DNA of 64,000 nucleotides from Candidatus Scalindua sp. SCAELEC01 (GTDB lineage Bacteria > Planctomycetota > Brocadiia > Brocadiales > Scalinduaceae): contig SHMT01000015.1 in assembly GCA_004282745.1 (NCBI GenBank), positions 60,282-124,281 of the forward strand. The letters are read 5' to 3'. The number at the start of each line of letters is the position of its first letter. Positions within the stretch are counted from its first letter, which is position 1. Below the pieces are notes generated by a model that was not told the origin of the DNA, made no database searches, and saw only the letters and a list, made by a program, of their open reading frames with translations. This document shows positions 1 through 10,239 of the stretch, piece by piece. Made by a program: the position numbers and the translations under genes.

Positions 1-2
1 TC

Positions 3-1058
3 TCCCATATTTATAATTTAGCACTGTTATCAAGCAACGTGACTACCAAAGAAGAGCGAGATTTATCTATAGCACCCTATATCATAAAAAAACTTGAGGT
101 GGATAATAGCGTATTTAAAATCTGTATATTGGGTATTTTATCTCCTGATCTCGTTGATGAAGATTCTCTTGATATCGAGGTTCTCGATCCAATTGTATCA
201 CTCAACACAGTATTAACAGAGTTACGCAGCGAGGCAGACTCATTCATCCTACTTTCACATGCAACCATTGAGGAATCGATTAAAATTGCAGAAACCCTTC
301 CGGTATTTGACCTCGTAATATCAGGGCATTCTATTGATAACCCGATCCATACTATGAAAAAAGTGAAAGATACTTACGTAATACCAGTAGGAGAAAAGGG
401 AAAGTATCTGGGTGTAATAGGTTTCCGACTGAAAAAGAGAGATGAGGAGAGGGATGGACTTCATGAGATATCCCTTGCCAAAGAAGAATCTTATGGCTTG
501 TCTGACTACTACCAGCAGGAAACCCAACAAAAAGATTGTACTATTGAGATAATGCCATTGGATGAAAAATATGACAATTCATTGGAAATAGACAGCTTGT
601 TAAATATCTACCAACAGAGACTCAAGGATGAGGAACTCGTAAAAAACGCGTATAGAGAGCCACACCCTTCAGGCCGCACCTTTACAGGAAATGAGGTGTG
701 TTCCCTCTGTCATAATAAAATCTTTACACACTGGCGAGAGACGGAACATGCACATGCATATGAAACTTTAGTGCAGTCAGGCCATCAAGATGACCCTGAA
801 TGTCTATTCTGCCATACCATAGGTATCCAATATAGATCGGGATTTAAGAGCATTGAATTGACTCCCAAGATGAAAGACATTGGATGTGAGAGTTGTCATG
901 GACCCGGAAGCGCCCATAAAGAATCTCCAGAGAAAGGTTATGGAACGGTTGCTGCCGAGAGTTGCACGATTTGCCACGAGTATGAACACAGTCCGCATTT
1001 CAATTTTGATGAATACTGGCAAAAGATAGAGCACCCTCTTAGAGATGTTCAAGATTAA
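3..1058 (+). CDS. Multihaem cytochrome c with phosphoesterase/5'-nucleotidase-like N-terminus (5' end cut by window)
   Basis: The frame is open to the left edge, so the start lies outside the window; the GTG at 39 is probably an internal Val codon. The visible N-terminal half resembles the later part of a metallophosphatase/5'-nucleotidase (UshA-like) domain, with a GHSIDNP stretch followed by VIPVGEKGKYLG. The C-terminal part carries four CxxCH haem motifs (CSLCH, CLFCH, CESCH, CTICH) and the CHGPGSAH context typical of cytochrome c554-type domains. A periplasmic redox protein is expected. The family is known; the electron partner is not visible. The final 30 residues have no further motif. 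Domain calls are by eye. Confidence 0.75.
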   Translation, partial: SHIYNLALLSSNVTTKEERDLSIAPYIIKKLEVDNSVFKICILGILSPDLVDEDSLDIEVLDPIVSLNTVLTELRSEADSFILLSHATIEESIKIAETLPVFDLVISGHSIDNPIHTMKKVKDTYVIPVGEKGKYLGVIGFRLKKRDEERDGLHEISLAKEESYGLSDYYQQETQQKDCTIEIMPLDEKYDNSLEIDSLLNIYQQRLKDEELVKNAYREPHPSGRTFTGNEVCSLCHNKIFTHWRETEHAHAYETLVQSGHQDDPECLFCHTIGIQYRSGFKSIELTPKMKDIGCESCHGPGSAHKESPEKGYGTVAAESCTICHEYEHSPHFNFDEYWQKIEHPLRDVQD

Positions 1059-1185
1059 TCCCTAGAGAGAAATTACTTACATACCCGTTGCAAAATGGCT
1101 TTTGGAATGGGTATAATTCGCATTGTATCCTTAATGGAACCCTCTTATCGTGATAACGTATTAATACGAAATAGCTCAATAAACC

Positions 1186-3096
1186 ATGACTCATAAACCT
1201 TTACAACATAATCAATGTAAAGCAATAGATGACCTGAGAAATTTATTGCATCGATCCCAGGGAATGGTACTGGATGAAGATCTAACAAAACAGTTAGATC
1301 ATTTATGTCGCTCGTTGGAAAGTGAGATTAAAAGGAGTAATTATCCAGAAGGAGGATTCTCTCACGACCCTGAAATAGGCTGGAAGTTGAAAAATTTCTC
1401 GAAGCAGAAGAATAGGGAGCGGAGACAGAATGATAACATAATGGACGTTATTGAGGCTGGCCTATGCCTGCTTGATAAGAATTTGAAAATTATCTGGGCC
1501 AATAAGACCATCAGTGACTGGCTTGATCTTAAGGATTCTCCGTTGGGCCGCAACTGCAAAGATATTTTCCACTGTAAAGAAGCAGAAATCGATAACTGCC
1601 AGGCGCTTAAGGTTTTCAAGGGGGGAGAAAGTCATGTGCTTGAAACATGGATAACCACAAAAGCAAAAAAAAGGTTATGTGTCCAACGCTTCGCCATTCC
1701 CGTCACCAACAAAAAGGGTACTATTGAAAATGTATTAGTCCACATAGAAGATGTAACAGAAAGTGACAAGTCCTTACACTGGCTCTTTTTATTACAAAAA
1801 CTTGGTGAAAAGATGCAGGGTACCCTCCACCTTGATACATTACTCCATCTCGTATTGACTTGCGTAACCACTGGACATGCCTTTGGTTTTAACCGAGCAA
1901 TGCTTTTTCTCATCAATAAAGAAGAAAATGTTATTCGAGGAAAATTGGCTGTTGGACCGTCTACTCGGGAGGAAGCAACCCGAATATGGGGAGAGATATC
2001 AAACAAATATCATTCGCTCGAAGAGATACTAGATGCGTTAGAGTATAACAGCAATTTTGATAACAGTTATAGCCTCATGACACAACAGATGAAGTACACG
2101 CTTACGGAGACAGATGAGATTATTGTTACCTGCGCAAGAGAAAAAAAAGCAATCATCGTTGCTGATGCTGCTCACGATCCACGCTTGACCGAAGAGTTTA
2201 GAAATGCAATAGGCGTTAACAAGTTTGTCTGCGTCCCCTTGATCGTAAGAAATGAGTCAATTGGCGTTATCGTCGCGGATAACGTCTACACAGAAGTTCC
2301 AATTACTGAGGATCTCGTGAATGTCCTGACAATGTTTGCTAATCAGGCTGCATTAGCAATTGAGAATGCGGAAACCTGTAAAAGACTGGAAGACAAAGTG
2401 ACACAACTCACGACAACTCAACAACGACTCATTCGAGCAGAAAAATTTGCTGCCATAGGTTCAATAGTATCATATATTGCCCATGAGATCAGAAACCCAC
2501 TGGTAACAATCGGGGGATTTACTCGATCTCTTTCCCGTTTTCATTTTGAAGACGCAAAAATTAAAACGAATTTAGACATTATCCTTGATGAAGTAGTACG
2601 GTTAGAAAATATACTCAATAACATCGCCAACTTTAGTAAACCCTCAATCCCGAAAAAAGCTACCTGCCAAGTTTGTGAAATCGTAAAAAATATCTGTTCT
2701 CTTATGGAGAACTATTTTAAAGAGAGGAACATAAACTTCTCTATGGAATTTGAGCCCAGCATCCCTCCCATATTGGCTGTCTCTTCGCAAATTACGCAAG
2801 TGCTTTTTAATACGCTCATGAACGCTGTTGAGTCAATGCCTGATGGTGGAGATCTCTCAATCAGGATTAAGTTGATTGATAAAACAATAAAGATAGATAT
2901 AATGGATACTGGAGCGGGAATGAAAAAAGAAGAGTTACAAAACATTTTTGAACCATTTTATACAACAAAGTTAGAAGGCAGTGGCGTCGGTTTAGTAATT
3001 AGCCGCAAGATTATTGAGGAACACGGTGGTAAGGTATCTGTCAAGAGCAAGTGTGGCAGAGGGACAACCTTGTCCTTATTTTTACCGATACAATAG
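1186..3096 (+). CDS. Sensor histidine kinase (PAS-GAF-HisKA-HATPase)
   Basis: A cytoplasmic two-component sensor kinase of 636 aa with no obvious membrane segment. A PAS-like domain lies at about 83-190 and a GAF domain at about 205-400. The dimerisation/phosphoacceptor helix has HEIRNPL with His433. The ATPase domain has an N box (NTLMNAVES, about 540), a G1 box (DTGAGM, about 573) and a G2 box (GSGVGLVISRKI, about 598). A receiver protein starts 28 bp downstream and is the likely partner. The signal sensed by PAS/GAF cannot be told from sequence. The glycogen genes follow on the same strand, but control of them is only a guess. Confidence 0.92.
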   Translation: MTHKPLQHNQCKAIDDLRNLLHRSQGMVLDEDLTKQLDHLCRSLESEIKRSNYPEGGFSHDPEIGWKLKNFSKQKNRERRQNDNIMDVIEAGLCLLDKNLKIIWANKTISDWLDLKDSPLGRNCKDIFHCKEAEIDNCQALKVFKGGESHVLETWITTKAKKRLCVQRFAIPVTNKKGTIENVLVHIEDVTESDKSLHWLFLLQKLGEKMQGTLHLDTLLHLVLTCVTTGHAFGFNRAMLFLINKEENVIRGKLAVGPSTREEATRIWGEISNKYHSLEEILDALEYNSNFDNSYSLMTQQMKYTLTETDEIIVTCAREKKAIIVADAAHDPRLTEEFRNAIGVNKFVCVPLIVRNESIGVIVADNVYTEVPITEDLVNVLTMFANQAALAIENAETCKRLEDKVTQLTTTQQRLIRAEKFAAIGSIVSYIAHEIRNPLVTIGGFTRSLSRFHFEDAKIKTNLDIILDEVVRLENILNNIANFSKPSIPKKATCQVCEIVKNICSLMENYFKERNINFSMEFEPSIPPILAVSSQITQVLFNTLMNAVESMPDGGDLSIRIKLIDKTIKIDIMDTGAGMKKEELQNIFEPFYTTKLEGSGVGLVISRKIIEEHGGKVSVKSKCGRGTTLSLFLPIQ

Positions 3097-3123
3097 GAGT
3101 CCGAGAAAAAAGGATACAGTACC

Positions 3124-3492
3124 ATGCCTACTATTCTTATCGTAGAAGATAATAAAAACCAACGACTTCTCTATCAAGAAGAGTTGCAGCGTGAAGGTTA
3201 TACGACTGTTATGGCCTTTGATGGGAAAGATGCCTTAGAGAAAGTTCGGGAAGAACCTCCGGATCTGATTATCCTGGACATTAACATGCCTCGGATGGAT
3301 GGCATTGAGACGATGGGTAAGATACTGAGCCAAAACAAACAGATCCCCATTATTATAAATACGGCTTACAGTAGCTACCAAAACAGTTTTATGACATGGG
3401 CGGCTGATGCTTACGTTGTCAAGTCTTCAGATTTGTCGGAATTAAAGAATAAAATCAAAAAAATATTAACAGATAGGCCCAAAGATTTTTAA
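3124..3492 (+). CDS. Single-domain response regulator (CheY-like receiver)
   Basis: The whole 122-aa protein is one receiver domain. Acidic residues E8 and D9 are at the N-terminus, the phosphoacceptor is D52 in LILD-type context followed by NMPRMDG, and the switch residues are T80 and K100. There is no DNA-binding or enzymatic output domain, so it must act by protein contact or phosphotransfer. It follows the histidine kinase at 1186 by 28 bp, consistent with one transcript and a cognate pair. A gap of about 70 bp separates it from glgC. Confidence 0.92.
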   Translation: MPTILIVEDNKNQRLLYQEELQREGYTTVMAFDGKDALEKVREEPPDLIILDINMPRMDGIETMGKILSQNKQIPIIINTAYSSYQNSFMTWAADAYVVKSSDLSELKNKIKKILTDRPKDF

Positions 3493-3559
3493 GATAACAC
3501 CGAACATCATGTAAGATATACCCATTACATCATAACGAATAAACTATTAGGTTTCGATC

Positions 3560-4801
3560 ATGACACTACACAATAGAAGATCAGAAAAGCGAATCCTTAC
3601 CATGATCCTTGCCGGTGGCCAAGGGGAAAGACTCTACCCTCTGACAATGGATAGAGCAAAGCCTGCCGTACCGTTCGGAGGTATCTACCGAATAATAGAT
3701 TTTGCACTCAGCAATTGCCTCAACTCAGGATTACGAAAGATAGTTGTGTTGACACAATACAAATCATTTTCTCTCGACAAACATTTAAGACTTGGGTGGA
3801 ACATTTTTAATGATGAATTGGGTGAGTATATTGAGCGGGTCCCACCTCAACAAAGGATAAGTGATCAATGGTATCTGGGAACCGCTGATGCTGTGTATCA
3901 GAACATCTATACCCTTGAGAAAGAGCAACCAGAAATGGTCTTGATCCTGGGAGGTGATCATGTGTACAAAATGGATTATCAAAACATGGTCCATTCCCAT
4001 CTTCAAAACGGAGCGGACATTACCATACCGTGTATCGAAATACCTCGAGAAGAAGGAAGAAGATTTGGAGTCGTCGAGGTAGATACTGATAACAGAATTA
4101 TCGGATTTCAGGAAAAACCTGCAAACCCGAAACCGATGCCTGCAAACCCGAAATCAGCCCTCATCTCAATGGGTATTTACCTGTTTAATACCACAACATT
4201 GGTAAAGGCGATAATTAGCGACGCCAAACAGAGTACGGCTCACGATTTTGGCAAAAACATCATTCCCGATATGATTCAGACAAAAAGAGTATATGCTCAT
4301 CCATTTGTAGACGAAGAGACACAACGTGCAAAATACTGGAGGGATATTGGTACCTTGGATGCATATTGGGAGGCAAACATGGATCTTTTACAAGTGTCAC
4401 CTGTATTCAATCTCTATGATGAAAGATGGCCTATACGTACCTATCTTGAACAGTATCCGCCAGCAAAAACAGTTTTCCATGAGACGTGCGAGGGAGGACG
4501 AACAGGCACTATCCTTGACTCCATTGTAGCTGGAGGCTGTATCATTAGTGGTGCGAAGGTAGAGAGGAGCGTTTTGTCTCCCGACGTTCGGATAGACTCT
4601 CATTCTGAAATTTATGACTCTATCATCATGGAAAGCGTCAGGATAGGTAAAAACGTAAAGATACGAAAAGCCATAATAGATAAATCGGTTACTATTCCTG
4701 ATAATATGGACATTGGTTTCGACCGTGAAAAAGACTCGACAAATTTTACGGTAACCGAAAATGGTATTGTAGTCGTTCGCAAGGAGATGCCTTTGCTATA
4801 A
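3560..4801 (+). CDS. glgC: Glucose-1-phosphate adenylyltransferase
   Basis: ADP-glucose pyrophosphorylase converts ATP and glucose 1-phosphate to ADP-glucose, the committed step of bacterial glycogen synthesis. The 413-aa length is normal. Visible signatures are LAGGQGERLYPLT and RAKPAVPFGGIYRIIDF at the N-terminus, the GGDHVYKMDY nucleotide-binding segment, the FQEKP and MGIYLFN sugar-site segments, and a left-handed beta-helix-like C-terminus. A short repeated PANPK stretch sits after the FQEKP segment. It is the first gene of a glgC-glgB-glgA set. Confidence 0.97.
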   Translation: MTLHNRRSEKRILTMILAGGQGERLYPLTMDRAKPAVPFGGIYRIIDFALSNCLNSGLRKIVVLTQYKSFSLDKHLRLGWNIFNDELGEYIERVPPQQRISDQWYLGTADAVYQNIYTLEKEQPEMVLILGGDHVYKMDYQNMVHSHLQNGADITIPCIEIPREEGRRFGVVEVDTDNRIIGFQEKPANPKPMPANPKSALISMGIYLFNTTTLVKAIISDAKQSTAHDFGKNIIPDMIQTKRVYAHPFVDEETQRAKYWRDIGTLDAYWEANMDLLQVSPVFNLYDERWPIRTYLEQYPPAKTVFHETCEGGRTGTILDSIVAGGCIISGAKVERSVLSPDVRIDSHSEIYDSIIMESVRIGKNVKIRKAIIDKSVTIPDNMDIGFDREKDSTNFTVTENGIVVVRKEMPLL

Positions 4802-4912
4802 GACAATAGCCCTTTTTATCACCTATTGACACAGTAGAGACAGTTGTAATTTCCATCTCTCACATTTCAATTTTATCGAATTGCATTCAGAGTAAAATTT
4901 AAGGGTTTAAAA

Positions 4913-6865
4913 ATGGCAAGTGGACAGAAAGACAACATTGAGAGAGTCCCAAACGATTTGAGTGTATTCACCGACCACGATATCTATCTCTTCAAGGAAG
5001 GAAACCACTTCAAGCTCTATGACAAATTTGGTTCTCATCTTGTATCTATGAATGGAGAGGAAGGTGTCTCCTTTTCTGTTTGGGCACCAAATGCGGAAAA
5101 AGTCTCGGTTATTGGGGATTTTAATGGATGGAGTAGAGAGTCTCACCCTCTCAATGCAAGAAGAGATAAATCCGGTATCTGGGAAACTTTTATTCCGGGT
5201 TTAAAGAGAGGCACTCTTTATAAATATCACATTGTCTCTCAATATAATAACTATCGTGTCGATAAAGGAGATCCATTCGCCTTCAACTGGGAATTACCAT
5301 CCAAAACTGCATCCATTGTTTGGGACCTTGACTATGAATGGCACGATACAGAGTGGATGCAAAACAGAAGCAAGTTTAACTCACTACAGGCCCCTTTTTC
5401 TATCTATGAAGTGCATCTCGGCTCCTGGAAGAGGAAGGAGGGTGAAGGGGACCTGTTTCTTAACTATAGGGAGATGGCACACTCTCTTACTGATTATGTC
5501 AAAGAGATGGGATTTACCCATGTTGAACTTCTCCCAATTATGGAGCATCCCTTTTATGGTTCCTGGGGATATCAAACTACAGGATACTTTGCCCCAACAA
5601 GTAGATACGGTACTCCCCAAGATTTTATGTACTTGCTCGATTACCTCCATCAAAACAGTATCGGCGTAATCCTTGACTGGGTCCCGTCCCATTTTCCAAC
5701 TGATGAACATGGCCTCTCTTTTTTTGACGGTACTCACCTTTATGAACACGAAGACCCCAAGAAAGGGTTTCATCCCGAATGGAAGAGCTCTATTTTTAAC
5801 TTTAGTAGAAATGAGGTGCGAGCATTTCTCATTAGTAACGCACTCTTCTGGCTTGACAAATACCATATTGACGGTATCAGGGTTGATGCTGTCGCCTCCA
5901 TGCTCTATCTAGATTACGCAAGGAAGGAAGGAGAGTGGATACCCAACAAACATGGTGGCAAAGAAGATCTTGATGCGATAGCGTTACTGAAAAAACTAAA
6001 TGAAACCGTATACGCTACACATCATGATGTCCAAATGATAGCAGAAGAGTCCACATCGTGGCCCATGGTTTCAAGGCCAACACACGTCGGGGGGCTCGGT
6101 TTTGGTATGAAATGGAACATGGGTTGGATGCATGATATTCTAGAATACATATCAAAAGATCCTATCCACAGAAAATATCACCACAATGAACTTACCTTCA
6201 GTATCTGGTATGCCTTTTCTGAGAATTTTGCACTTCCCCTTTCACATGACGAGGTGGTGCATGGAAAAGGCGCACTCATTGGTAAAATGCCGGGAGATGA
6301 GTGGCAACGTTTTGCGAACCTCAGACTTTTATTTGGATTTATGTATGGCCATCCTGGAAAGAAACTCCTCTTTATGGGTGGTGAAATTGGTCAATGTAAA
6401 GAGTGGAACCATGATGAGAGTTTAGAATGGTTTGTTCTTCAATATCCTTCGCATAAAGGTTTGCAAAAGTGGGTCAGGGACTTAAACAACTTGTACAGAA
6501 CAGAACCGGCTCTGTATGAGCTGGATTTTTCAAATGATGGCTTTGAGTGGCTCGACAATACCGATTATGAGCAGAGCATCATTGCCTTCATACGGAAGGC
6601 AAAAAACAGCAATAGTTTTTTGCTCTTCGTATTAAATTTCACATCAGTGCCGAGACATGACTACCGGGTTGGGATACCAGAAGAGGGACTTTATCGGGAA
6701 ATCCTTAACAGTGATGCTACCGAATACTGGGGAAGTAATGTCGGCAATAACGGAGGTGTGCATTCAGAAACAATACCCTTTCGAGAAAGACCTTACTCTC
6801 TTAAGTTAAAGCTGCCGCCTCTTGGTGCTGTGATACTAAAACCAATGAACGAAAATACCATTTAA
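4913..6865 (+). CDS. glgB: 1,4-alpha-glucan branching enzyme
   Basis: GH13 branching enzyme that introduces alpha-1,6 branches into glycogen. The 650-aa form has an N-terminal CBM48 module ([20 protein letters not shown], about 43-62), then the catalytic barrel. Recognisable blocks are [40 protein letters not shown] (nucleophile Asp), AEEST (acid/base Glu) and [13 protein letters not shown] (third acid). It lies 111 bp after glgC and 200 bp before glgA on the same strand. Confidence 0.97.
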   Translation: MASGQKDNIERVPNDLSVFTDHDIYLFKEGNHFKLYDKFGSHLVSMNGEEGVSFSVWAPNAEKVSVIGDFNGWSRESHPLNARRDKSGIWETFIPGLKRGTLYKYHIVSQYNNYRVDKGDPFAFNWELPSKTASIVWDLDYEWHDTEWMQNRSKFNSLQAPFSIYEVHLGSWKRKEGEGDLFLNYREMAHSLTDYVKEMGFTHVELLPIMEHPFYGSWGYQTTGYFAPTSRYGTPQDFMYLLDYLHQNSIGVILDWVPSHFPTDEHGLSFFDGTHLYEHEDPKKGFHPEWKSSIFNFSRNEVRAFLISNALFWLDKYHIDGIRVDAVASMLYLDYARKEGEWIPNKHGGKEDLDAIALLKKLNETVYATHHDVQMIAEESTSWPMVSRPTHVGGLGFGMKWNMGWMHDILEYISKDPIHRKYHHNELTFSIWYAFSENFALPLSHDEVVHGKGALIGKMPGDEWQRFANLRLLFGFMYGHPGKKLLFMGGEIGQCKEWNHDESLEWFVLQYPSHKGLQKWVRDLNNLYRTEPALYELDFSNDGFEWLDNTDYEQSIIAFIRKAKNSNSFLLFVLNFTSVPRHDYRVGIPEEGLYREILNSDATEYWGSNVGNNGGVHSETIPFRERPYSLKLKLPPLGAVILKPMNENTI

Positions 6866-6991
6866 TAAAAAAGCTGTGAAATAAGACATCGTTCTTTGTG
6901 TTGTTACCACTAGCAATTGTGTAAAACAAAATTGCCCTATTCTCTTATAGTAATAAAGAGAAAGCTTGAAAACCGTAGGTTTTCATTTAAC

Positions 6992-7051
6992 AACCTGGCT
7001 GATCAGAACAGATATGAAATTTATTCCTTTTTAGATCTGCTCAGTCAGGTT
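6992..7051 (+). promoter_or_regulatory. Long imperfect hairpin in the glgA leader
   Basis: Positions 6992-7006 pair with 7037-7051 (aacctg/caggtt, a G-U pair, ctga/tcag, one mismatch, cag/ctg). The right arm ends two bases before the GGAG ribosome site at 7053-7056. A separate perfect 7-bp hairpin with a 3-base loop lies at 6968-6984. Either could end upstream transcription or affect glgA translation. No U-run follows, so a classical terminator is not supported. Confidence 0.4.
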
Positions 7052-7065
7052 GTGGAGATAAAAGA

Positions 7066-8535
7066 ATGTTTATCGTCATGATTGCGTCAGAGTGTGCCCC
7101 TGTAGCGAAAGTGGGTGGTCTTGCCGATGTAATATATGGACTCAGTCGTGAACTGGAAATTAGAGGGAATGATGTTGAAATTATACTCCCCAAATACGAC
7201 TGCATGCGTTATGAGCACATTTATGGACTCCAAAAAGTGTTACACGATCTCTGGGTCCCTTTTTACGACCAGAAGGTCCATTGCTCTGTCTTTTTTGGTT
7301 TTGTTCATCAAAGAAAGTGCTTCTTCATAGAGCCCCATTCTGAAAGGTATCTTTTTGATCGAGGTCTCTATTATGGCCATCATGATGATGCAGAAAGGTT
7401 CGCCTTTTTCTGTAGAGCCTCTCTGGAATTTATGATGAGGACCGAAAAACACCCTGAAATCATTCACTGCCATGATTGGCAAACAGGCCTCGTCCCTGTT
7501 CTTTTATTTGACATCTATAAGTATCTAGGTATGACGCACCCTCGTGTCTGTTACACACTCCACAACCTGAAACATCAAGGGGTAACCGGGGAATTCATCC
7601 TCCGTGAAGTCGGTTTAGACAATACTGGCCACTATCTTAACCAAGACCGTCTACAGGACAATTTCAACTCCTCCGCGATAAATTTGATGAAAGGGGGAAT
7701 TGTCTATTCAAATTTTGTCACGACAGTTTCTCCCCAGTATGCAAACGAAATAATGACCACAGACCAGGGTTTTGGTCTTGGCCACACCCTATACGAACAT
7801 AGAAATAAATTTGGCGGAGTCTTGAACGGTATAGATTACGATTTCTGGAACTCCGAGATTGATAGAAACATCCCTTACAACTATGGAATTGATAGCCTTG
7901 ATTACAAATTCGGAAATAAGGATGAACTCCGCCAAAGGTTATTACTCAGACGAGATTTTAAACCTATCATTGCTTACATAGGAAGGCTGGATCACCAAAA
8001 GGGACTTCACCTCATCAAACATGCAATCTTTTACGCATTGAAAAATAGTTGCCAGTTTGTACTCCTTGGCTCGAGCACTGATCATGACGTGAATGACTAC
8101 TTTTGGCAACTGAAACGGCAACTCAACGATAATCCTGATTGTCATCTTGAAATTGGCTTTAATGAGGAACTTGCCCATTTGATTTATGCAGGTGCCGACA
8201 TGATGATCATTCCCAGCCTGTTTGAGCCGTGTGGGTTAACCCAGTTAATAGCCATGAAGTATGGAACAATACCAATTGTACGAAATACGGGAGGGTTGAG
8301 CGATACCGTATTTGATGCTGATACTGCAAACAAACCTTTTCATGAGCGAAATGGATATGTATTTGATCATTTTAATGAAGAGGGACTGGAGTCAGCTCTG
8401 CATCGTGCAATCGGTATGTGGTATTCACATCCAGCGCTCTTCAGAGAATTAATGATAAACGGTATGAAATATGACTACTCATGGAATTCACCAGGCAAGC
8501 ATTATGTCAATATTTATAACTATATCAGGGAATAA
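7066..8535 (+). CDS. glgA: Glycogen synthase (ADP-glucose, GT5)
   Basis: Transfers glucose from ADP-glucose to the growing alpha-1,4-glucan. The 489-aa protein shows the GT5 N-terminal signature ECAPVAKVGGLADV with Lys15, the HCHDWQTGLVP block, and the C-terminal GT-B donor-site block IPSLFEPCGLTQLIAMKYGT with the expected Glu residues. GGAG at 7053-7056 supports the start. It completes the GlgC/GlgB/GlgA pathway. Its stop lies 13 bp from the stop of the convergent GH13 gene. Confidence 0.97.
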   Translation: MFIVMIASECAPVAKVGGLADVIYGLSRELEIRGNDVEIILPKYDCMRYEHIYGLQKVLHDLWVPFYDQKVHCSVFFGFVHQRKCFFIEPHSERYLFDRGLYYGHHDDAERFAFFCRASLEFMMRTEKHPEIIHCHDWQTGLVPVLLFDIYKYLGMTHPRVCYTLHNLKHQGVTGEFILREVGLDNTGHYLNQDRLQDNFNSSAINLMKGGIVYSNFVTTVSPQYANEIMTTDQGFGLGHTLYEHRNKFGGVLNGIDYDFWNSEIDRNIPYNYGIDSLDYKFGNKDELRQRLLLRRDFKPIIAYIGRLDHQKGLHLIKHAIFYALKNSCQFVLLGSSTDHDVNDYFWQLKRQLNDNPDCHLEIGFNEELAHLIYAGADMMIIPSLFEPCGLTQLIAMKYGTIPIVRNTGGLSDTVFDADTANKPFHERNGYVFDHFNEEGLESALHRAIGMWYSHPALFRELMINGMKYDYSWNSPGKHYVNIYNYIRE

Positions 8536-8548
8536 AAATTCATCCTTA

Positions 8549-9838
8549 TCATATATTTTCGGTTACCAGCACAATCCCCTGTCCAGGACGGAGATCATAC
8601 GAAAACGGTTCGGGTAAATAATCAAGAGGGTATTCAGGAGACACGTCTCCTAATTCGCCCCCTGACCGAATAAATCCCCGTAAACTGTCCGTATCAAAAC
8701 GTTGCTTGTTATGGATATCCTTGTTTAAAATAATCAGGGATTCTCCCGGTACATCTTGAGACCCTTTCCACATAATCAAGATATTCGGATTGTGGTAATC
8801 GATAAAATCGGTAGGTGCCTCAATCTGAAAAATTCCATAGCTTTCCTTAATCTTGTTTACCTTTGTAATAAATGACGTCAAATCAACATCCGTATCTTCC
8901 CAATCCACACTCCTTGTCTTTACGACATGAAGCCTTTTACGAAAACCGAATTCAAAACCTATCGGCACGAGTACCCCAGCGGAATAGAGAGCTGAAAACA
9001 GATAGCGCTGCTTAAGCCCATTTGTATTACCTTGAAATTCATCTGCAAGCCTGCACGTATCATGGCTCTCGGGAAAACTCACCGAAGGGACCACATCCCT
9101 TGTAAGATTATATTGCTCCATCAACCACGAATTATGAAAATCCCACCATTTTGAACTGTTGAATATGTAATCAAAACCGGCGCCTGCCGTATTTTTAGTC
9201 TGCTCAGGAGTACAGCCAAGAGTTTCAGCAAAAAAGTGAACATCCGGATGGAGAGACCGTGCCTCTCGTATCAGTCTCTCCCAAAAACTTTCAGGAATCT
9301 GATAGGCAGCATCACACCGAAAACCCCTAAAACCAAGATCAATCAGAAATTTTAAAGCCTTACAGAAATAGAGAAAAAGCCCCTCCTGATCCCTCGTATG
9401 CCAATAATCAAATTTTGCCAGATCTTCCCAGACAACCTTCTTGCCATTTTCATAACAGAACGGCTTCCCAACGTGCCCCTCCTGATCCCAGTGGAACCAC
9501 TCCGGATGCTCGCTTAGCAGAACGGAATCTACGGCGCAGTGGTTGATCACCAGATCAACCATCATACGCAAACCTAACTCCTCTGCTGCCTTGTTCACCT
9601 CCTTTACCTGTGCATCAGGAGACTTTGCACTATCCGGATCAACCAGAATTGGGTTAATCTGAAAATAATCCTTAATTGAGTATAAACTACCGGAAGATCC
9701 TGTGAGGTGAATAGGATTGACAAATACCCAGTTAAAGCCCATCTCTGCTGCCCTCCCTAGATGACTCTCCCACTCAGAAACCTTTCCTGCAAGTAACGGA
9801 AACAGATTATAAATAACCATCTTCTCAGGTTTAACCAT
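8549..9838 (-). CDS. GH13 (alpha-amylase family) glycoside hydrolase or glucanotransferase
   Basis: A compact 429-aa GH13 protein without signal peptide, so probably cytoplasmic. The four GH13 regions are visible: DLVINHC, GFRCDAAY (nucleophile Asp), FFAETLG (acid/base Glu) and PESHDTCR (third Asp). The small size and PESHDT block recall the catalytic barrel of GlgE-type maltosyltransferases, but accessory domains are missing. Exact specificity cannot be read by eye. Its position convergent with glgA suggests glycogen remodelling or degradation. A GAGG motif about 10 bp upstream supports the start. Confidence 0.85.
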   Translation of the reverse strand: MVKPEKMVIYNLFPLLAGKVSEWESHLGRAAEMGFNWVFVNPIHLTGSSGSLYSIKDYFQINPILVDPDSAKSPDAQVKEVNKAAEELGLRMMVDLVINHCAVDSVLLSEHPEWFHWDQEGHVGKPFCYENGKKVVWEDLAKFDYWHTRDQEGLFLYFCKALKFLIDLGFRGFRCDAAYQIPESFWERLIREARSLHPDVHFFAETLGCTPEQTKNTAGAGFDYIFNSSKWWDFHNSWLMEQYNLTRDVVPSVSFPESHDTCRLADEFQGNTNGLKQRYLFSALYSAGVLVPIGFEFGFRKRLHVVKTRSVDWEDTDVDLTSFITKVNKIKESYGIFQIEAPTDFIDYHNPNILIMWKGSQDVPGESLIILNKDIHNKQRFDTDSLRGFIRSGGELGDVSPEYPLDYLPEPFSYDLRPGQGIVLVTENI

Positions 9839-9921
9839 AAGTAACAGTCCTCATTAAATTTCCCTGCTTCTAGTGTAGAAGGTAAATCAATTAAAAATAA
9901 AAATCAGTATTTTAAGGCTTT

Positions 9922-10083
9922 TCACCCCAACTTAATTTGTTCCATACTTACTATTTCCAAACTATTATTCACTAGATATTGTATCTGGTCTTTAGCTGCG
10001 GCCTCATTCTCAGCGTCTGTATTGACAATAAATACCTGCTCTTCACCTCTTTCCATTCTTATGACAATTCTAAATTCATACAT
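9922..10083 (-). CDS. Small hypothetical protein, 53 aa
   Basis: The ATG at 10083 is preceded at about 8 bp by AAAGGAG, a strong ribosome site, so it is preferred over an ATG at 10152 in the same frame. The protein starts MYEFRIVIRMERGEEQ and looks like a small soluble alpha/beta protein with a beta-strand start and a helix at about 24-40. No Cys and no membrane segment. No family recognised. It stands alone between the GH13 gene and the rhomboid gene. Confidence 0.6.
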   Translation of the reverse strand: MYEFRIVIRMERGEEQVFIVNTDAENEAAAKDQIQYLVNNSLEIVSMEQIKLG

Positions 10084-10239
10084 TTTTATCGACTCCTTTC
10101 TGACTAGCAGACATTTCGTGGAAAAATATTTTTGTTGCTTTCTGATAGACATATACTAAACAATATGGTATCAGTGTCAAGTTGTACTTTGTCGTTGAAC
10201 CATTAGTGGTTAAACTATCTTACTTATAGCGATTATCAG

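Noticed and set aside
7066..8535. Possible sucrose or trehalose synthase instead of GlgA
   Set aside because: The N-terminal KVGGLADV signature and its place after glgC and glgB fit GT5 glycogen synthase.
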